64,000 nucleotides of DNA from Callorhinus ursinus (GCF_003265705.1 NW_020312935.1:1777537-1841536), one strand, 5' to 3'; counted from the first letter of the stretch, positions 46,000-57,879 are shown. A program made the numbers and translations. The notes: generated from the letters alone by a model not told the origin.

Positions 46000-46850
46000 C
46001 ATCCTTATTTTGGTGTATATTAGCAGTTCATTCCTTTTTATTGTTCAGTAGTATTCCATTGTGTGGAATGTGCCTGCCACGTTTATTAATTCACAAGTAG
46101 TCAATGAACATTTGGGTTGTTTCTAGTTTTTGACAATTATGAATAAAGCTGCTATGAAAATTCACATAAGGTCTTTGTAAAGACAGATGTTCATTTCCCA
46201 ATACCTAGGAGAAATGCTGGGTCATCTGTTATGCATATGTTTCAGTTTATAAGAAATGAAAAACTTGGGGCGCCTGTGTGGCTCAGTTGTTAAGCGTCTG
46301 CTTTCGGCTCAGGTCATGATCCCAGGGTCCTGGGATTGAGCCCCACATGGGGCTCCCTACTCGGCAGGAAGCCTGCTTCTCCCTCTCCCACTCCGCCTGC
46401 TTGTGTTCCTGCTCTCACTATCTCTCTCTGTCAAATTAAATAAAATCTTAAAAAAAAATGAAAAACTGTTTTCCAAAATGACTGTACTTCCACCAATGAT
46501 GTGAAAGCATTCCAGTTGCTCCTCATCTTTGCTAAATTTGGTACTCAGCAGTCTTTTGATTTTAGTCATCCTAGTGGTATGCAGAATCTGTCTGTGATAT
46601 TGATTTGCATTTCCCTAATGACTCATGATGGTGAGAATCGTCCTATGTACTTATTTGCCATCTGTAGATCTTCACTGGTAAAGGATCTGCTCAACTCCTC
46701 CGCCTAGTTTTTACTAGGTTATCTGTCTTTCTCTCACTGTGTTGTAAAACTTCTTAATATATTCTGGAGACAAGTCCCTTGCTGCAGATAAACTTTCATA
46801 AAAATGTTCTGTATGATGTTAAGATAACCACACCATTTTCTTTTGGTTCC
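46000..46850 (-). mobile_element. Old L1 fragment interrupted by a SINE
   Basis: Antisense L1 phrases (AGTAGTATTCCATTGTGTGG, TTTTCCAAAATGACTGTACT, GATTTGCATTTCCCTAATGA) are split by the SINE at 46268-46455. Confidence 0.75.
46268..46455 (+). mobile_element. CAN-SINE inside L1
   Basis: GGGGCGCCTGTGTGGCTCAG start. GAAATGAAAAACT occurs before the element and AAATGAAAAACT after. Confidence 0.92.
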
Positions 46851-46933
46851 TATTTGACTAGCACGATTTTCCCACCATTTCACATTCAACCTTCTAAGTG
46901 CTGGGTATGTCTCTCATAAACAGCAACTACTGG

Positions 46934-47113
46934 CAGCGCCTGGGTGGCTCAGTCGGTTAAGTGTCTGCTTTCAGCTCAGGTCATAACCCCAGGGTCCTGG
47001 GATCAGGCCCCACGTTGAGCTCCCTGCTCAGCAGGGAGCCTGCTTGTCCCTCTCTCCCTGCCCCTCCCCCTGCTCATGCTCTTTCTAATAAATAAATAAA
47101 ATCTTAAAAAATA
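46934..47113 (+). mobile_element. CAN-SINE
   Basis: GCGCCTGGGTGGCTCAGTCG start. Flanks AAACAGCAACTACTGG / AAACAGCAAGTACTGG, one mismatch. Confidence 0.92.
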
Positions 47114-48700
47114 AAACAGCAAGTACTGGGATTTTAAATGACAACTTACATCACAATTATGATTACTGATATATTTCTGTGTCTGTCACTATAATTTGTG
47201 ATAATTTACCATGCAATCATTTTGTTCCTTTCTCTCCACTCTTTTCCTGCCTTCTTTTAGTGTTACAGAATGTTTCACATTTTCTTTTCCCGCTCTACTT
47301 TTAGTAGCTATCCTTAAAATTTTTACATTCACACTTAAGGTTTTTTCCTAATCCAGTTAAAAGTTATTTGGTATTTCTATTCTCTAATTCCAAGACTATA
47401 TCACACGTTACTTATTGAACATACCACTACATCTTAAGTATCATTTTGAGCTTTAAGAGTTTCTATTTAAAATATTAAAAAAATTTAAACTTTTTACAAT
47501 CAATATTAACTTTACCATCATATTTATCAATGTCTGCACTCATCATTGTTTCTTATTTCTTACAACTTCCCTTTGAATTTCCTTTCCTGTGTTGCATTCT
47601 TTTCTCTTTTTCTTTTTTTGGGGGGTAGGGGGTATCATTTTCTTTTAACCTATTTTCTTCATTCTGTCCTTCAGCCTCCAAGATCAGAACCAAGTCTCAC
47701 ATCAGTAAGTGGTAGGTTCCTGCCCCCTGGTTGATACTGGAGTATGCACATTCATTCAGTGGGGACTTGTTCACTTCCTCGTCACAGGCCACATAACTGG
47801 TTCCTTCCACCTTTTTAGGACCACAGCGAGAACAAGACTTGGTTCCAGTCAGTGGTTAACAGCTGTTTTGGGCTGGTTCGGCTTTTTTTTCTTTCCAGCT
47901 TTCCTTCAGGAGCAGAGTACCCCTCATCTCCTGCTTCAAGGAATAAGCCTGGGACAGGTTCTTCTCATGAGCAGAGGACTTTTAAACCCAAATACTTACA
48001 GGAGCTGAACTCCTGGGCTGCCACGACCTTTCAGGCGCAGAACCCAGCAGGCCCTCAGATTCAGACCTGCTCACCACATATATTTCTAGTCTACATTCCA
48101 TAGCCCAGCTATGTCTTTTTATATATTTACCTTTCAAATATATCTATTTTATCGATATTGCTGTGCATCTGGACCAGATTGGACATCTCAAAGCATGAAT
48201 TCACTAAGTCATTTTGTCTGGAAGTTCTCTAAAATTCCAACTGTTTTACTGATATTCAAGATGGAAAATAAACAAAATGATGTATAGCTTCATATAAATA
48301 TTAACATATCTGTTTCCAGTCATTTGTCAGTCTGTTTGACAGACTTGCAACTGAACTCCCTGCCTAGGATGGGGAATTTTCTAGCACAGACCAGAAATGG
48401 TATGCCTCCACCCCCTTGCTGCTGGAGAGGAGCTTGTGACCACCCCCGACTCTGAATTTTAGTCAAATGGGGAAAAAGGAGAAACTGGAAAGAATCTGTT
48501 TTGGGGATGGATGTGGCAGGAGGCTGCAAGTGGCAGCATTCTCTGTCTACTCGGGTGTTATGGGTGCCTAGCAGTGGAGACCAGGGTACCATCAACAAAT
48601 GGGTGCTGCAGCAGAATTTGGGGTATGGACAGGCTTTAGGCCTCCCGGAGAACCTGTGATGTAAATAAACGTGTTTTATGCTTAAATCAGTCTGAGTAAG

Positions 48701-48920
48701 GTGGGGTGCTTGGGTGGTCTGGTCAGTTAAGTGCATGACTCAGTTTCAGCTCAAGTCATGATTTCATGGGTCCTGAGGTTATGAGATCATGAGATTGTTT
48801 GACTGAGCCCAGCGTTGGGTTCCAAGCTCAGCAGGGAGTGTGCTGTTCTTCTCCCCCTCCCTCTGCCCCTGCCTCCGCTTGCACACTCTCTCTCTCTCAA
48901 ATAAATAATCTTTAAAAAAT
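48701..48920 (+). mobile_element. CAN-SINE, diverged
   Basis: GGGGTGCTTGGGTGGTCTGG start, a duplicated-looking ATGAGATCATGAGATTG middle and an AAATAAATAATCTTTAAAAA tail. Confidence 0.85.
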
Positions 48921-49089
48921 TATCCTTTAAAAAATTAAAGATTAATAAATAATCTTTAAAAAATAACCATTTCTTCTGGTTAAACCTAAGAACTCTAAAA
49001 AACAAACTTTGTAATACAATCTTTAATAATGCTCATATTGACTTCTTTAAAAAAGATGTGGGGAAAGTGCTGAAAAGTAAATGTGATTT

Positions 49090-49291
49090 ATTTTTTTTTA
49101 AGATTTATTTATTTATTTATTTGAGAGAGAGACACACACACACAGCGAGAGAGGGAACACAAGCAAGGGGAGTGGGAGAGGGAGAAGCAGGTTCCTGCTG
49201 AGCAGGGAGCCCGAAGCGGGTCTTGATCCCAGGACCCTGGGATCATGACCTGAGCTGAAGGCAGACGCTTAACAACTGAGACACCCAGGCA
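49090..49291 (-). mobile_element. CAN-SINE close to a PHLPP2 exon
   Basis: - orientation from the T-run to GAGACACCCAGGCACTCC. It ends about 70 bases from the donor side of the PH-domain exon. Confidence 0.9.
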
Positions 49292-49360
49292 CTCCTGTAA
49301 AAGGGATTTTAATTAAGAAGATCAAACAAATGAAGAATAATTCATTTTTATGAGTCTTAC

Positions 49361-49551
49361 CTTTCCCCCAACCAGAGGCAAAATGTGCATCTTTCCAGTC
49401 TGACAATCTTTCACTGAGGAAACGATGAGGCAGGTGCCACAGAGAACAACTAGGCGTTCAGCCCACTTATGCAGCTGGGTCTTCCCCTTGCGTACATTAT
49501 AGATGCCAGATAGAAGGATTCGATCCAGATGATCCATCTGGCATGGTTTTT
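49361..49551 (-). CDS. PHLPP2: PHLPP2 exon: start of PH domain (5'-most exon in window)
   Basis: Acceptor TTCTTTTAG gives two bases of a split Glu codon, then [38 protein letters not shown] and [10 protein letters not shown] at donor GTAAGA. It covers about residues 141-203. The first strands of the PH domain are visible. An upstream exon ending in G must supply the RA-like N-terminus; I did not find it down to 64000. Confidence 0.96.
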
Positions 49552-51494
49552 CTAAAAGAAAACAGAACTTCAGAAGTCACCATTCAAGTATATGAGACTC
49601 TTGTAAGGAAAAAGAAAGTATTGTGTGTCAACATTCAACTACCTTGTTTATAGATTTAAGTTACCAAGCAATGTAAGTATCACAAAATAAGATCTCAGTT
49701 CTAAAATGTTATTCATCACTCTAGTTATACAATGGGAGTACTGTGGATTTTGGGCCAGGGAGCAAGATTTTATTTTGGATGCCATTGTCAATTCTTCTTC
49801 TAACACAGTCCTATTTCCCATTTACACAGAGAAAGGCAATCTGGTAAGTCATTAAGATCATAGACTTGGGGCCCAGACATGCACACCTGAGTTTGAATCC
49901 TAGTTCTGCCACTTACTTTGTTTCTTTGAAATACTTAATATAATCACTGAGGCTGACTTTCCTCATTTATACAGTTTGGATCTTAATACTACTTATCTTT
50001 AGGGTTTTCTTATGAAAAAATTTGGATAATTCATGTAAAGTACTGAGCATAGTTTTAGGTAACAAAAGAAGTACTGAATAAATGACAGCCACTATTGTGA
50101 TTAGTCTACTCTAGAAGGAAGAAATTAATAAGTATGGGAGCACTCTAGTTCTGTACACATTACTCCATTTTCCTGTTCCTTGTGAGGAAAAGCTTATGGC
50201 TGATACTTCAATCAACTATCCCAATCATGGTGGCAGAAGCTCATATGTGTACAAGAGTTTCTTTTTTTTGTACCCTCCCTCCCCATTAGAATCTTTTTAA
50301 AGCTGAGATATAGTGCACAAACAGCACATTATGACAGAAGACAGCTTCTTGATCAAAGCACAGTGAAAACCAGACTAACTCTACCCAGAAATGACAGGAG
50401 TAGCACTAGTATGAGGCGGTGCAAACAGCAAGAAACTGGGAAGAGAGAAAATTGCATCGTATTTGATATTATTACAGGACTGATTATGGAACCTGGGCAC
50501 CGCGTTGCCCTTTTAACTATGTGTTTCCTATATATGATCTGAGGAAACAGGTTAGATCACTTCAAAGCTTTAAAACTTGGCATGTGAACACTAGCTCTAT
50601 GGGAGAGCCATCTCTCCTTCTATTTGAGGCCAATCCTTTCATCTATATTCCAAATTCCACCTTTCTCAGGGAGTTTGGTTCTTCTCTCTTCTCGCTCTTC
50701 AACTCCACCCTCCTTGTTGTTCCTGTCAAAGCTACCAGAGCGTTCGTGTTTTCTCCCATGCCCTCTCAGTCTCAACTGTGGAATTTCTTTAGTTCAGTGA
50801 CTCGCTGAAGAGAATGCCCAAGACTTATTATGTGAGACTTGTGTGTGCCCAAGACTTACTATGATGAAGCAGGGCTTCATCCCAGGACACTGAGATCATG
50901 ATCTGAGCAAAAATTAAGAGTCAGTTTAAAATGTGGGACGCTGACACCCACCCACACAGTAGGTCTAATCCACAGGGCCTGGGATGGAACACAGGGAAAT
51001 GTATTTTTAACAACTATTCCAGGTAGTTTAAATGCAGATGGTCCACAAACCCCTATATTTTAAAAAATTTTAAGTTTACCCTTTTGAGGCTCTTTTGTTC
51101 TCATTTGTGCCTCTATATTAGCTATCTCCCTGTTACCTCACCTCCTATTTACTCAATTTTCTTCAATCTGGCTTCCAGCCACCAAACTGCCCTATTCTTT
51201 GATGATAATGGCCCTCAGATTTCTATCTCCTGCCCCAATCTTCCCTTGGTTCTAATCTCATATACCTAATTGTCTGCTAGACATGTCCAAGGGATGTCCC
51301 CATCCACCTCAAATTTCCAGTATCAGACTAGAAAGAAACTATCTTTATTTGCAAACTATAGGATCTTGTATGTAGAAAATCCTAAGTGAGCCACAAAAAA
51401 GACAATTTTAACCAATAAATGAGTTCAGCAAAGTTGCAGGATACAAGTTTGTGGTTTGTTTGCTTTTTTACTATATTTAGGATTTATTTATTTT

Positions 51495-51685
51495 GTGGGT
51501 GCCTGGGTGGCTCAGTTGGCTAAGCGTCTGCCTTCAGCTCAGGTCATGATCCCAGGGTTCTGGGATGGAGCTCCGCATCAGTCTCCCTGCTCAGCAGGGG
51601 GTCTGCTTCTCCTTCTCCCTCTGCCTCCCCCCTCCCATGCTCTTGTCTCTGTCTCTCTTTCAAATAAATAAATTCTTTAAAAAAA
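51495..51685 (+). mobile_element. CAN-SINE, left arm of inverted pair
   Basis: GGGTGCCTGGGTGGCTCAGT start, tail AAATAAATAAATTCTTTAAA. Immediately followed by an oppositely oriented SINE. Confidence 0.92.
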
Positions 51686-51888
51686 ATAAAGACTTATTTT
51701 TATTTGAGAGAGAGAGCGAGAGAAAACACGCAAGTGGGGGAAGGGAAGGACAGAGGGAAAGAAATCCTCAAGCCGACTCCCTGCTGAGCACAGAGCCCAT
51801 TGCAGGGCTTCATTCCAGGACACTGAGATCATGACCTGAGCAGAAATCAAGAGTCGGATGCTTAACCAACTGAGCCACCCAGCCGCCC
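51686..51888 (-). mobile_element. CAN-SINE, right arm of inverted pair
   Basis: - orientation copy from ATAAAGACTTATTTTTATTT to GAGCCACCCAGCCGCCCC, tail-to-tail with the preceding SINE and no gap. Confidence 0.92.
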
Positions 51889-52310
51889 CAGATAGAAAAA
51901 TTTTTAAAAAATCAACTGTATTTCCATGCATAAGGAATAAACAATTCAAAATAAAATTAAGAAACTTACTGCATCTAAGATAGCATCAAAAAGAATAAAA
52001 TGAAAAGAGTACAGTGAAAACTACAAAACATAGTTGAAAGAAGTTACAGACCTAAATAAATGGACAACATCCAGGGTTCGTGGGTTAAAAGATTTAATAT
52101 TGTTAAGATGGCAAAACTCCCTAAATTGATCTACAGCAATGTATTCCCTATCAAAATTCCAGCTGCTTTTGCGGCAAAACTGACAAACTGATCCTAAAAT
52201 TCATATAGAAAAGTACAGTAGACTCAGAATAGACAAAACAAACTTAAAAAGAACAAAACTGAAATTCCCCAATTTCAAAACTTAACTATAAAGTATGGAG
52301 TTGGCATATA

Positions 52311-52379
52311 GTTTTCAATTAGCAATAATGGCACCTCGGATAAACCTCACTGGCTATGATACCGCCACTGCACAAAGCT
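52311..52379 (-). pseudogene. 3'-truncated U4 snRNA retropseudogene
   Basis: On the - strand the sequence starts AGCTTTGTGCAGTGGCGGTA, continues GAGGTTTATCCGAGG and ends GCTAATTGAAAAC. This is U4 snRNA nucleotides 1-69 of roughly 145, with a handful of mostly CpG-type changes. A perfect 15-bp duplication TGGAGTTGGCATATA flanks it at 52296-52310 and 52380-52394. There is no poly(A) tail. It sits inside an L1. Lacking the Sm site and 3' half, it cannot be a functional U4. Confidence 0.95.
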
Positions 52380-52402
52380 TGGAGTTGGCATATAAGGTAC
52401 TT

Positions 52403-52506
52403 GGGGCATCTGGCTGGCTCAGTTGGTACAGCATCTGATTCTTGATCTTGTGGTCATGAGTTCGAGCCCCACATTGGGTGAAGAGATTACTTAAAAAAAA
52501 AAAAAG
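52403..52506 (+). mobile_element. Short CAN-SINE
   Basis: GGGGCATCTGGCTGGCTCAG, B-box-like GTCATGAGTTCGAGCCCCAC, ending ACTTAAAAAAAAAAAAAG. It inserted just beside the U4 pseudogene. Confidence 0.9.
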
Positions 52507-52850
52507 TACAGTACTGATGTAAGAATAGACATAGAGCAATGGAACAGAATTCAGAAATAAACCCCTACATTTATGGACAATTGATTTTTGAGCAGGGTGC
52601 CAAGATACTCACTGGGGAAAGAAGAGTCTTGTCAACAAATGGTGCTGAACAGCTGGATAGCCAAAGGCAAAAGAATAAAGTCAGATCCCTAACCTCATAC
52701 CATATACAAAAATTAATTCAAAATGGATTGCAGACCTAAATGTAAGCACTAAAACTATAAAACTCTGAGAAGAAAACACTGGAATAAATTTTGTGGTCTT
52801 AAGTTAGGCAAAGATTTCTTAGGTATCAACACAAAAAGTAAAAGTGACAT

Positions 52851-53033
52851 GGGGCACCTGGGTGGCTCAGTCGGTGAAGCGTCTGCCTTCGGCTCAGGTC
52901 ATGATCCCAGGGCCCTGGGATCGCATCCAGAATTGGACTCCCTGCTCAGTGGGAGTCCCTGCTTCTCCCTCTGCCCACCCCCCCGCCCCCTGCTCATGTT
53001 CTCTCTCTCAAGTAAATAAAAACTTTTTAAAAA
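52851..53033 (+). mobile_element. CAN-SINE
   Basis: GGGGCACCTGGGTGGCTCAG start. AAAGTGACA flanks both ends. Confidence 0.92.
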
Positions 53034-53246
53034 ATAAAGTGACAAAGAAGAAAATATAGAAAAATGGACTTCATCAAAAATAAAAACTTGTTGTGTTTCA
53101 ACAGATACCATCAAGAAAGTAAAACGATGACTCACAAAATAGAGAATATTTGCAAATCATATACATAATGAGAGTTGTATCCAGAATAAAGAACTGTTAT
53201 AATTCAGCAATAAAGACAAATAGCACAATTAAAAAATGGGCACAGA

Positions 53247-53456
53247 GGGCGCCTGGGTGGTTCAGTTGGTTGGGCGACTGCCTTCGGCTCAGGTCATGAT
53301 CCTGGAGTCCCGGGATCAAGTCCCGCATCGGGCCCCCTGCTCGGCAGGGAGTCTGCTTCTCCCTCTGACCCTCCTCCCTCTCATGCTCTCTCTCATTCTC
53401 TCTCTCTCGCAAAATAAATAAATTAATTAATTAATTAAATAAAATAAATAAAAAAA
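53247..53456 (+). mobile_element. CAN-SINE, 'CTCCAGG' subfamily
   Basis: Begins AGGGCGCCTGGGTGGTTCAG, with CCTGGAGTCCCGGGATCAAG in the body and an (AATT)/(AAAT) tail. Flanks share AAAAATGGGCACAGA. Confidence 0.93.
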
Positions 53457-54727
53457 TTAAAAATGGGCACAGAATTTGAATAGATATTATTTCACAGAAG
53501 ATATATAAAAGGCCAACAAGCACATGAAAAGATGCTCAATCTCATTAGTTACTAGCAAGATGCAAATCAAAACCACAATGAGATACCAGTTCACATCCCC
53601 TAGGATGACTATAATCGAAAACGACAAACACTAATAAGCAATGGCAAAGACGTAAACAAACACTGCTGGTGCAACTATAAAATGGTGCAGTCACTTTGGA
53701 AAACAGTCTGGTAGTTCCTCAAAAGTTTAAACATAGACCCACCAGATGATCCAGCAATTCCACTCCTACATCTATCTCCAAGAGAAATGAAAACGCATGT
53801 CCACACAAAAACTTATACACAAATGTTTGTTCATAGTAGCATTACTCATCATAGCCAAAAAGCAGAAACAACCAAAATGCCCATCAAATGAGGAATGCAT
53901 AAGCAAAAGGTGGCATTATCTATACAATGGAACACTGTTTGGAGATAAAAAGAAATGAAGTACTGATACCTACTACAACCTGGATGAGCCTTGAAAACAT
54001 TATGCCACATATAAGAAGCCATCCACAAAAAGCCACGTGTATATGATCCCACTTACATGAACTGTTCAGAATAGGCAAATCCATAAAGACAGAAAGCAGA
54101 TTTGTGGTTGCCAGGTGCTGTGGGAGTGTGGAATGGAGAATGATATTAATGGATATGGGGTCTTTTTTTATGGTGATGAAAATATTCTAAAATTAGACTG
54201 TGGTGATGGCTGCATAACTCTCTGCACATACTAGAAAGCACTGAATTGTACACTTTTAAAGGGTGAATGTTATGGGATATGAATTATATCTCAATAAAAC
54301 TGTTATTTTTTTAATCTCATTATTCTCTCCAAACATGCCAATGGCTTCTATATTCCCCACACTGGTTAACAGTATCGCCTACTACAAAGTTGGCTAAATT
54401 ATGTAAAAATGGGACTTCGTAATAGTTATCATGTTTTCAAACTGCCTAACAGTCTTTTTAAAAGTTTACATGAAACAGATGTTATATCAATTGATATACA
54501 CTTCTCTGAGTCTCTTCTTTCTTGGCCTTATTTCTTTGTATTTTATTACAGAGAAAACTCCTAAATCTATCCACCACCACTCTCAGAAGGGAATATTCAA
54601 CTGTGCTTTGGATAAGTTATATATGAAATAACATGCTGTCTTATTAATTTTGGAGTGTTTGCTAGACATCCAGTCTCTGATCTTCTTAAAGTGATACCAA
54701 AAAAAAAAACCAAACAAAACAGAATTA

Positions 54728-54870
54728 GGGGCGCCTGGGTGGCTCAGTCGGTTGAGTGTCCAACTGTTGATTTCAGCTCAAGTCTTGATCTTAGGGTCGT
54801 GAGTTCAAGCCCCACATTGGGCTCCATGCTGGGTGTAGAGACTACTTAAAAAACAAAAAACAAAAAAATG
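54728..54870 (+). mobile_element. CAN-SINE
   Basis: GGGGCGCCTGGGTGGCTCAG with GGGTCGTGAGTTCAAGCCCC and ACTACTTAAAAAAC. Confidence 0.9.
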
Positions 54871-56219
54871 AGAATGAGAAAGTTCTAAGTATTCAGAAAG
54901 TGTAACAGTTCTAACTAAAAAATAGTTTTACAATCTCAAAAGCCAAGGTTCTAAGTGGAAAATTAGGGATGATTTTAATTTCCTTATATTTATACATCCA
55001 AATGTTCTATAAAGAAAATGGAATGTTTTTATAATTTAAAAAAGTTGCTAAAAAAACAATCAAGGGCATCCCTGTAGCAATGAGTTCCTCTACTGCCCAG
55101 AATAAAATCTCTAAATATCTTTCATTAAAATGAACCAGAAGTCCTTAGAAAAAGAGTCTATTCCTGGTCTGAGTCAGACAAAAAGAGGAGCTTAGTACAT
55201 CTTGTTGTGCCAGAACTTAATGGAAAATCCAGAATGCTATCAAAAATTCCTGGGGTCACGATGGAAGGACAGAAGCCAATGTAAAGAGCTCCCACTAGCT
55301 GAGATGGAACAAACTGAGCAACAAAAAGAGTAACGGCTGTAATGAGTCAAAACAAATATACACAAGCCCGTGAGCTCACAATGACAGACAAAAAGAATCA
55401 TACAGACTGTGAATATAAATTGAAAGACATAACAATAGAGCTTCTAGAAAAGGTAAATTTAGACTGTTCAATTGGACTATATTAAAATGAAGTAATCAAA
55501 ACACACCATTAAGGTTCTGGTTCTGAGTAAGATGGAGAAAGTGCACTCCACCTTGTCTCTGCCACTAAATGCACCTATAAGACCTGGATAGAATGCATGG
55601 AGCAGCTATACAAGGATGCTGAAAAGTAAACAGTAGCAGGCAGATTAGGGAAGAACACAATCTGAAATACCACCCAAGCCGTGGCAAGTTTCTCACTGTT
55701 TCCTCTTGTGACATCTCCCAGCCCAGGACTTGAGAAAGCCCAAGATCTGTGTGGACAGAGAGCTCTAGGAAAAGCCCTCAAGTTTGATCTTGAGGAGTAG
55801 AAAAGGGGTCTCCTAACACTCAGAGAGAGTGGGAGAAATTCCTCATTCCTCCCCCTCTTTTCTTCATTTTCTTAAGTTCTAGCCCCCAGGAGTAGGGACA
55901 CGGGCACCTAAAACTCTGAGGGGTGTGACTTCCTTCTCTGATTGGAAGATCTGCAATCCCAAGAGAGCGGGGTGAAAACCTGTTGAATTTTTGGTCTCCC
56001 CCTCCCACTGGGAGCCTTGCAGTGTGGATGTCCTTGCGGGAAGTGCCCAACAGGGCAGGTTAAGTAAAGCCCCAAGAAATCGCAAAGAGGAAGGAGCTCT
56101 GGAAAATGACCTCTCAAGAGCTGTCTATGAACTCCTGGGCTCACCCTTGAGGTATACAAATGTGGATGTGACCCCAAGCAGCAGGCCAAAAATTCTGAAA
56201 ACTGAACTAAGGGATAGAG

Positions 56220-56570
56220 CCAAAGGAAGAGAAGAAACAGCACAATGTTGAAAAATGATTTGAAGAAATAGGGGAAAACTCTCAAGTGAAAGATATAAAT
56301 TTATGAATTCAAAAGTTCAGTGAACCCCAAACAGGATAAACCCAATGAAATTCTAGCCCAGATACTATATAATCAAAGTGCTGAAAATTAAAGACAAAGT
56401 CTTGAGAGAAGCCAGAGAAAATGGAAGCATTATTTATACCAGAACAACAATTCAAATGACAGCATGAAGGGTGTGCAGGAGCTCTCTGTACTATCCTTCC
56501 AACTGCTCTGAAAATCTAAAGTTAGTTCCAAATAAAAAGTTAAACCAATAAATATTGGCTGATATGTAAG
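56220..56570 (+). mobile_element. LINE ORF1-like remnant (L1/HAL1 type)
   Basis: AACAGGATAAACCCAATGAA, ATAATCAAAGTGCTGAAAAT and ACAACAATTCAAATGACAGC match the end of L1/HAL1 ORF1 as I remember it. No open frame. Confidence 0.6.
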
Positions 56571-57879
56571 GAGGTGAAAATTAAATATTTACTTACATTT
56601 AAAGAACAAAATAGGAAACCTCACAACAAATTTCAAACTTGCAATAGGCTCTCATACAACACAAAAACTTCTATTTGAAGTATTTCACTAGAAAACTTGG
56701 CAAAGCAGTGGTGGCTAAAGTAATTCCACCATCTGGTTTCATGATCCCAAACAAATCTTCTTACATCTTCAGGCCTTAGTTTCCTGAGTTTAAGACCAAG
56801 GAGTTGGATTAGATGTTCTCATTTTATGGATTCCTCATACTTCTCTAAATTCTCTCTCCAGCAACTAAATGGAGTATGTTAGAAGTTAAAAGGATGAGAT
56901 TTAGAAGCAGACAGATTTATCTGCTTCCTGGCTCTGCCCTTTGACTGGGGCATATTACAGCCTCTCGGGAATAATAACATCCATCTAGAGGGTTGTAAGG
57001 ATTACATGAGACAAGGTATACAGAGTGCTCAGCACTTGAGAAAGCGGTCGGCATAGAGTAAGGGTATAAAGCAAAGTTAGTTATTATAATGAAAATTCTG
57101 CCTGCCTTAAGCCTCCTTTCCCTACATACAAGAATTCTTTTCGAGGTATCATAACAACTTCCACAGCTTTAACATCCCCATGTACCCTACTCCCAGATCT
57201 GTATGTCCTAAGCTCTAGTTCCACATTTCCAACTACCTGTCAGACATCTCACCACCACTTAAAATGAAACATTCCCAAAACCAAGTCATCACCAACCCCA
57301 TGAACCAGCTCCTTCTCCCAACTCAAGTCCTGACATTCTCCTGAAGTAACCCCGGCTTAAAACCTCAGTGTCAGCTTCAACTCTCAGGTTCTCTTCCTCA
57401 ACTCCCCTTTTCAATCAGCCATCAACTCTTACCGATTATCCCTTCAAAATGTCTCTGATATGAATAATTCCTTCCCATTCTCCACTCCAGACCCCTATTG
57501 ATTCACACCTGAATTATTATCCACACTGGTGCCAGATTCACCTTCTCTGGCTCACTTGGATCCTCTCACTTCCTGCTGTGATCTGCCAAATGAAGACGAA
57601 ACTCTTGATACTGCCCTCGACGCCCAGAACAATCTGGACTCAAATTATCTGTGATTCACAGGACAAACACTGAAGGGTCTAATCTCCCATCCCATGTCCT
57701 CCTTTTCCTTTCTGCGTAATGAAATTCTGTCAATTTTTAGAGACCAACTCAAATACTACTTCTTCACAAAGGCTTCTCTGATTCCAGAGGTCTCCCTGAT
57801 TTTTCAGAGAACAGTGATAAGGTACTTCCTACCAGCTATCAAAATATGTCATACTAGTTTATTAATTAAAATAATTTTG

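Larger units (their letters stand above)
42519..49360 (-). other. PHLPP2: PHLPP2 intron rich in SINEs and L1
   Basis: Holds seven or more SINE copies and two L1 fragments (listed). Stretches at about 43700-44130, 44440-45000 and 47600-48120 are unassigned: they contain open frames of about 100-130 codons but show no family motif or splice-framed exon I recognise. They may be old LTR or DNA repeats. Confidence 0.5.
9680..49551 (-). other. PHLPP2: PHLPP2 gene, all but its 5' end
   Basis: Sixteen coding exons and the 3' UTR of PH domain and leucine-rich repeat protein phosphatase 2 are present. Every junction is GT-AG and the phases agree across all fifteen joins, with no stop or frameshift, giving 1183 codons after the initial split one. 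Counting back from the usual 1323-residue protein places the first complete codon at about residue 141, so only the N-terminal RA-like region is outside. Order of domains: PH, LRRs, PP2C-like phosphatase, acidic/serine-rich tail, PDZ ligand DTAL. Known role: dephosphorylates the hydrophobic motif of AKT and PKC at membranes. Residue numbers in the exon entries use this back-count. Confidence 0.95.
51335..54312 (+). mobile_element. L1 (3' part) with five nested insertions
   Basis: L1 sequence runs from CAAACTATAGGATCTTGTAT through AACAATTCAAAATAAAATTA and CCAACAAGCACATGAAAAGA to a 3' UTR ending ATATCTCAATAAAACTGTTA. It is cut by a SINE pair (51495-51888), a U4 pseudogene (52311-52379), a short SINE (52403-52506) and SINEs at 52851-53033 and 53247-53456. 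Removing these restores L1 order. Old L1MA/MB-like 3' end; antisense to PHLPP2. Confidence 0.8.

Noticed and set aside
47709..48103. Overlapping + frames of 99 and 83 codons in a PHLPP2 intron
   Set aside because: Two frames open over the same stretch with no homology I can name; more likely an old retroelement or chance.
52311..52379. Possibility that the U4 match is a functional snRNA gene
   Set aside because: It ends at nucleotide 69, lacks the Sm site and 3' stem, and has target-site duplications typical of a retrocopy.
51335..54312. Possibility that the L1 at 51.3-54.3 kb is active
   Set aside because: It is 5'-truncated, interrupted five times and full of stops.
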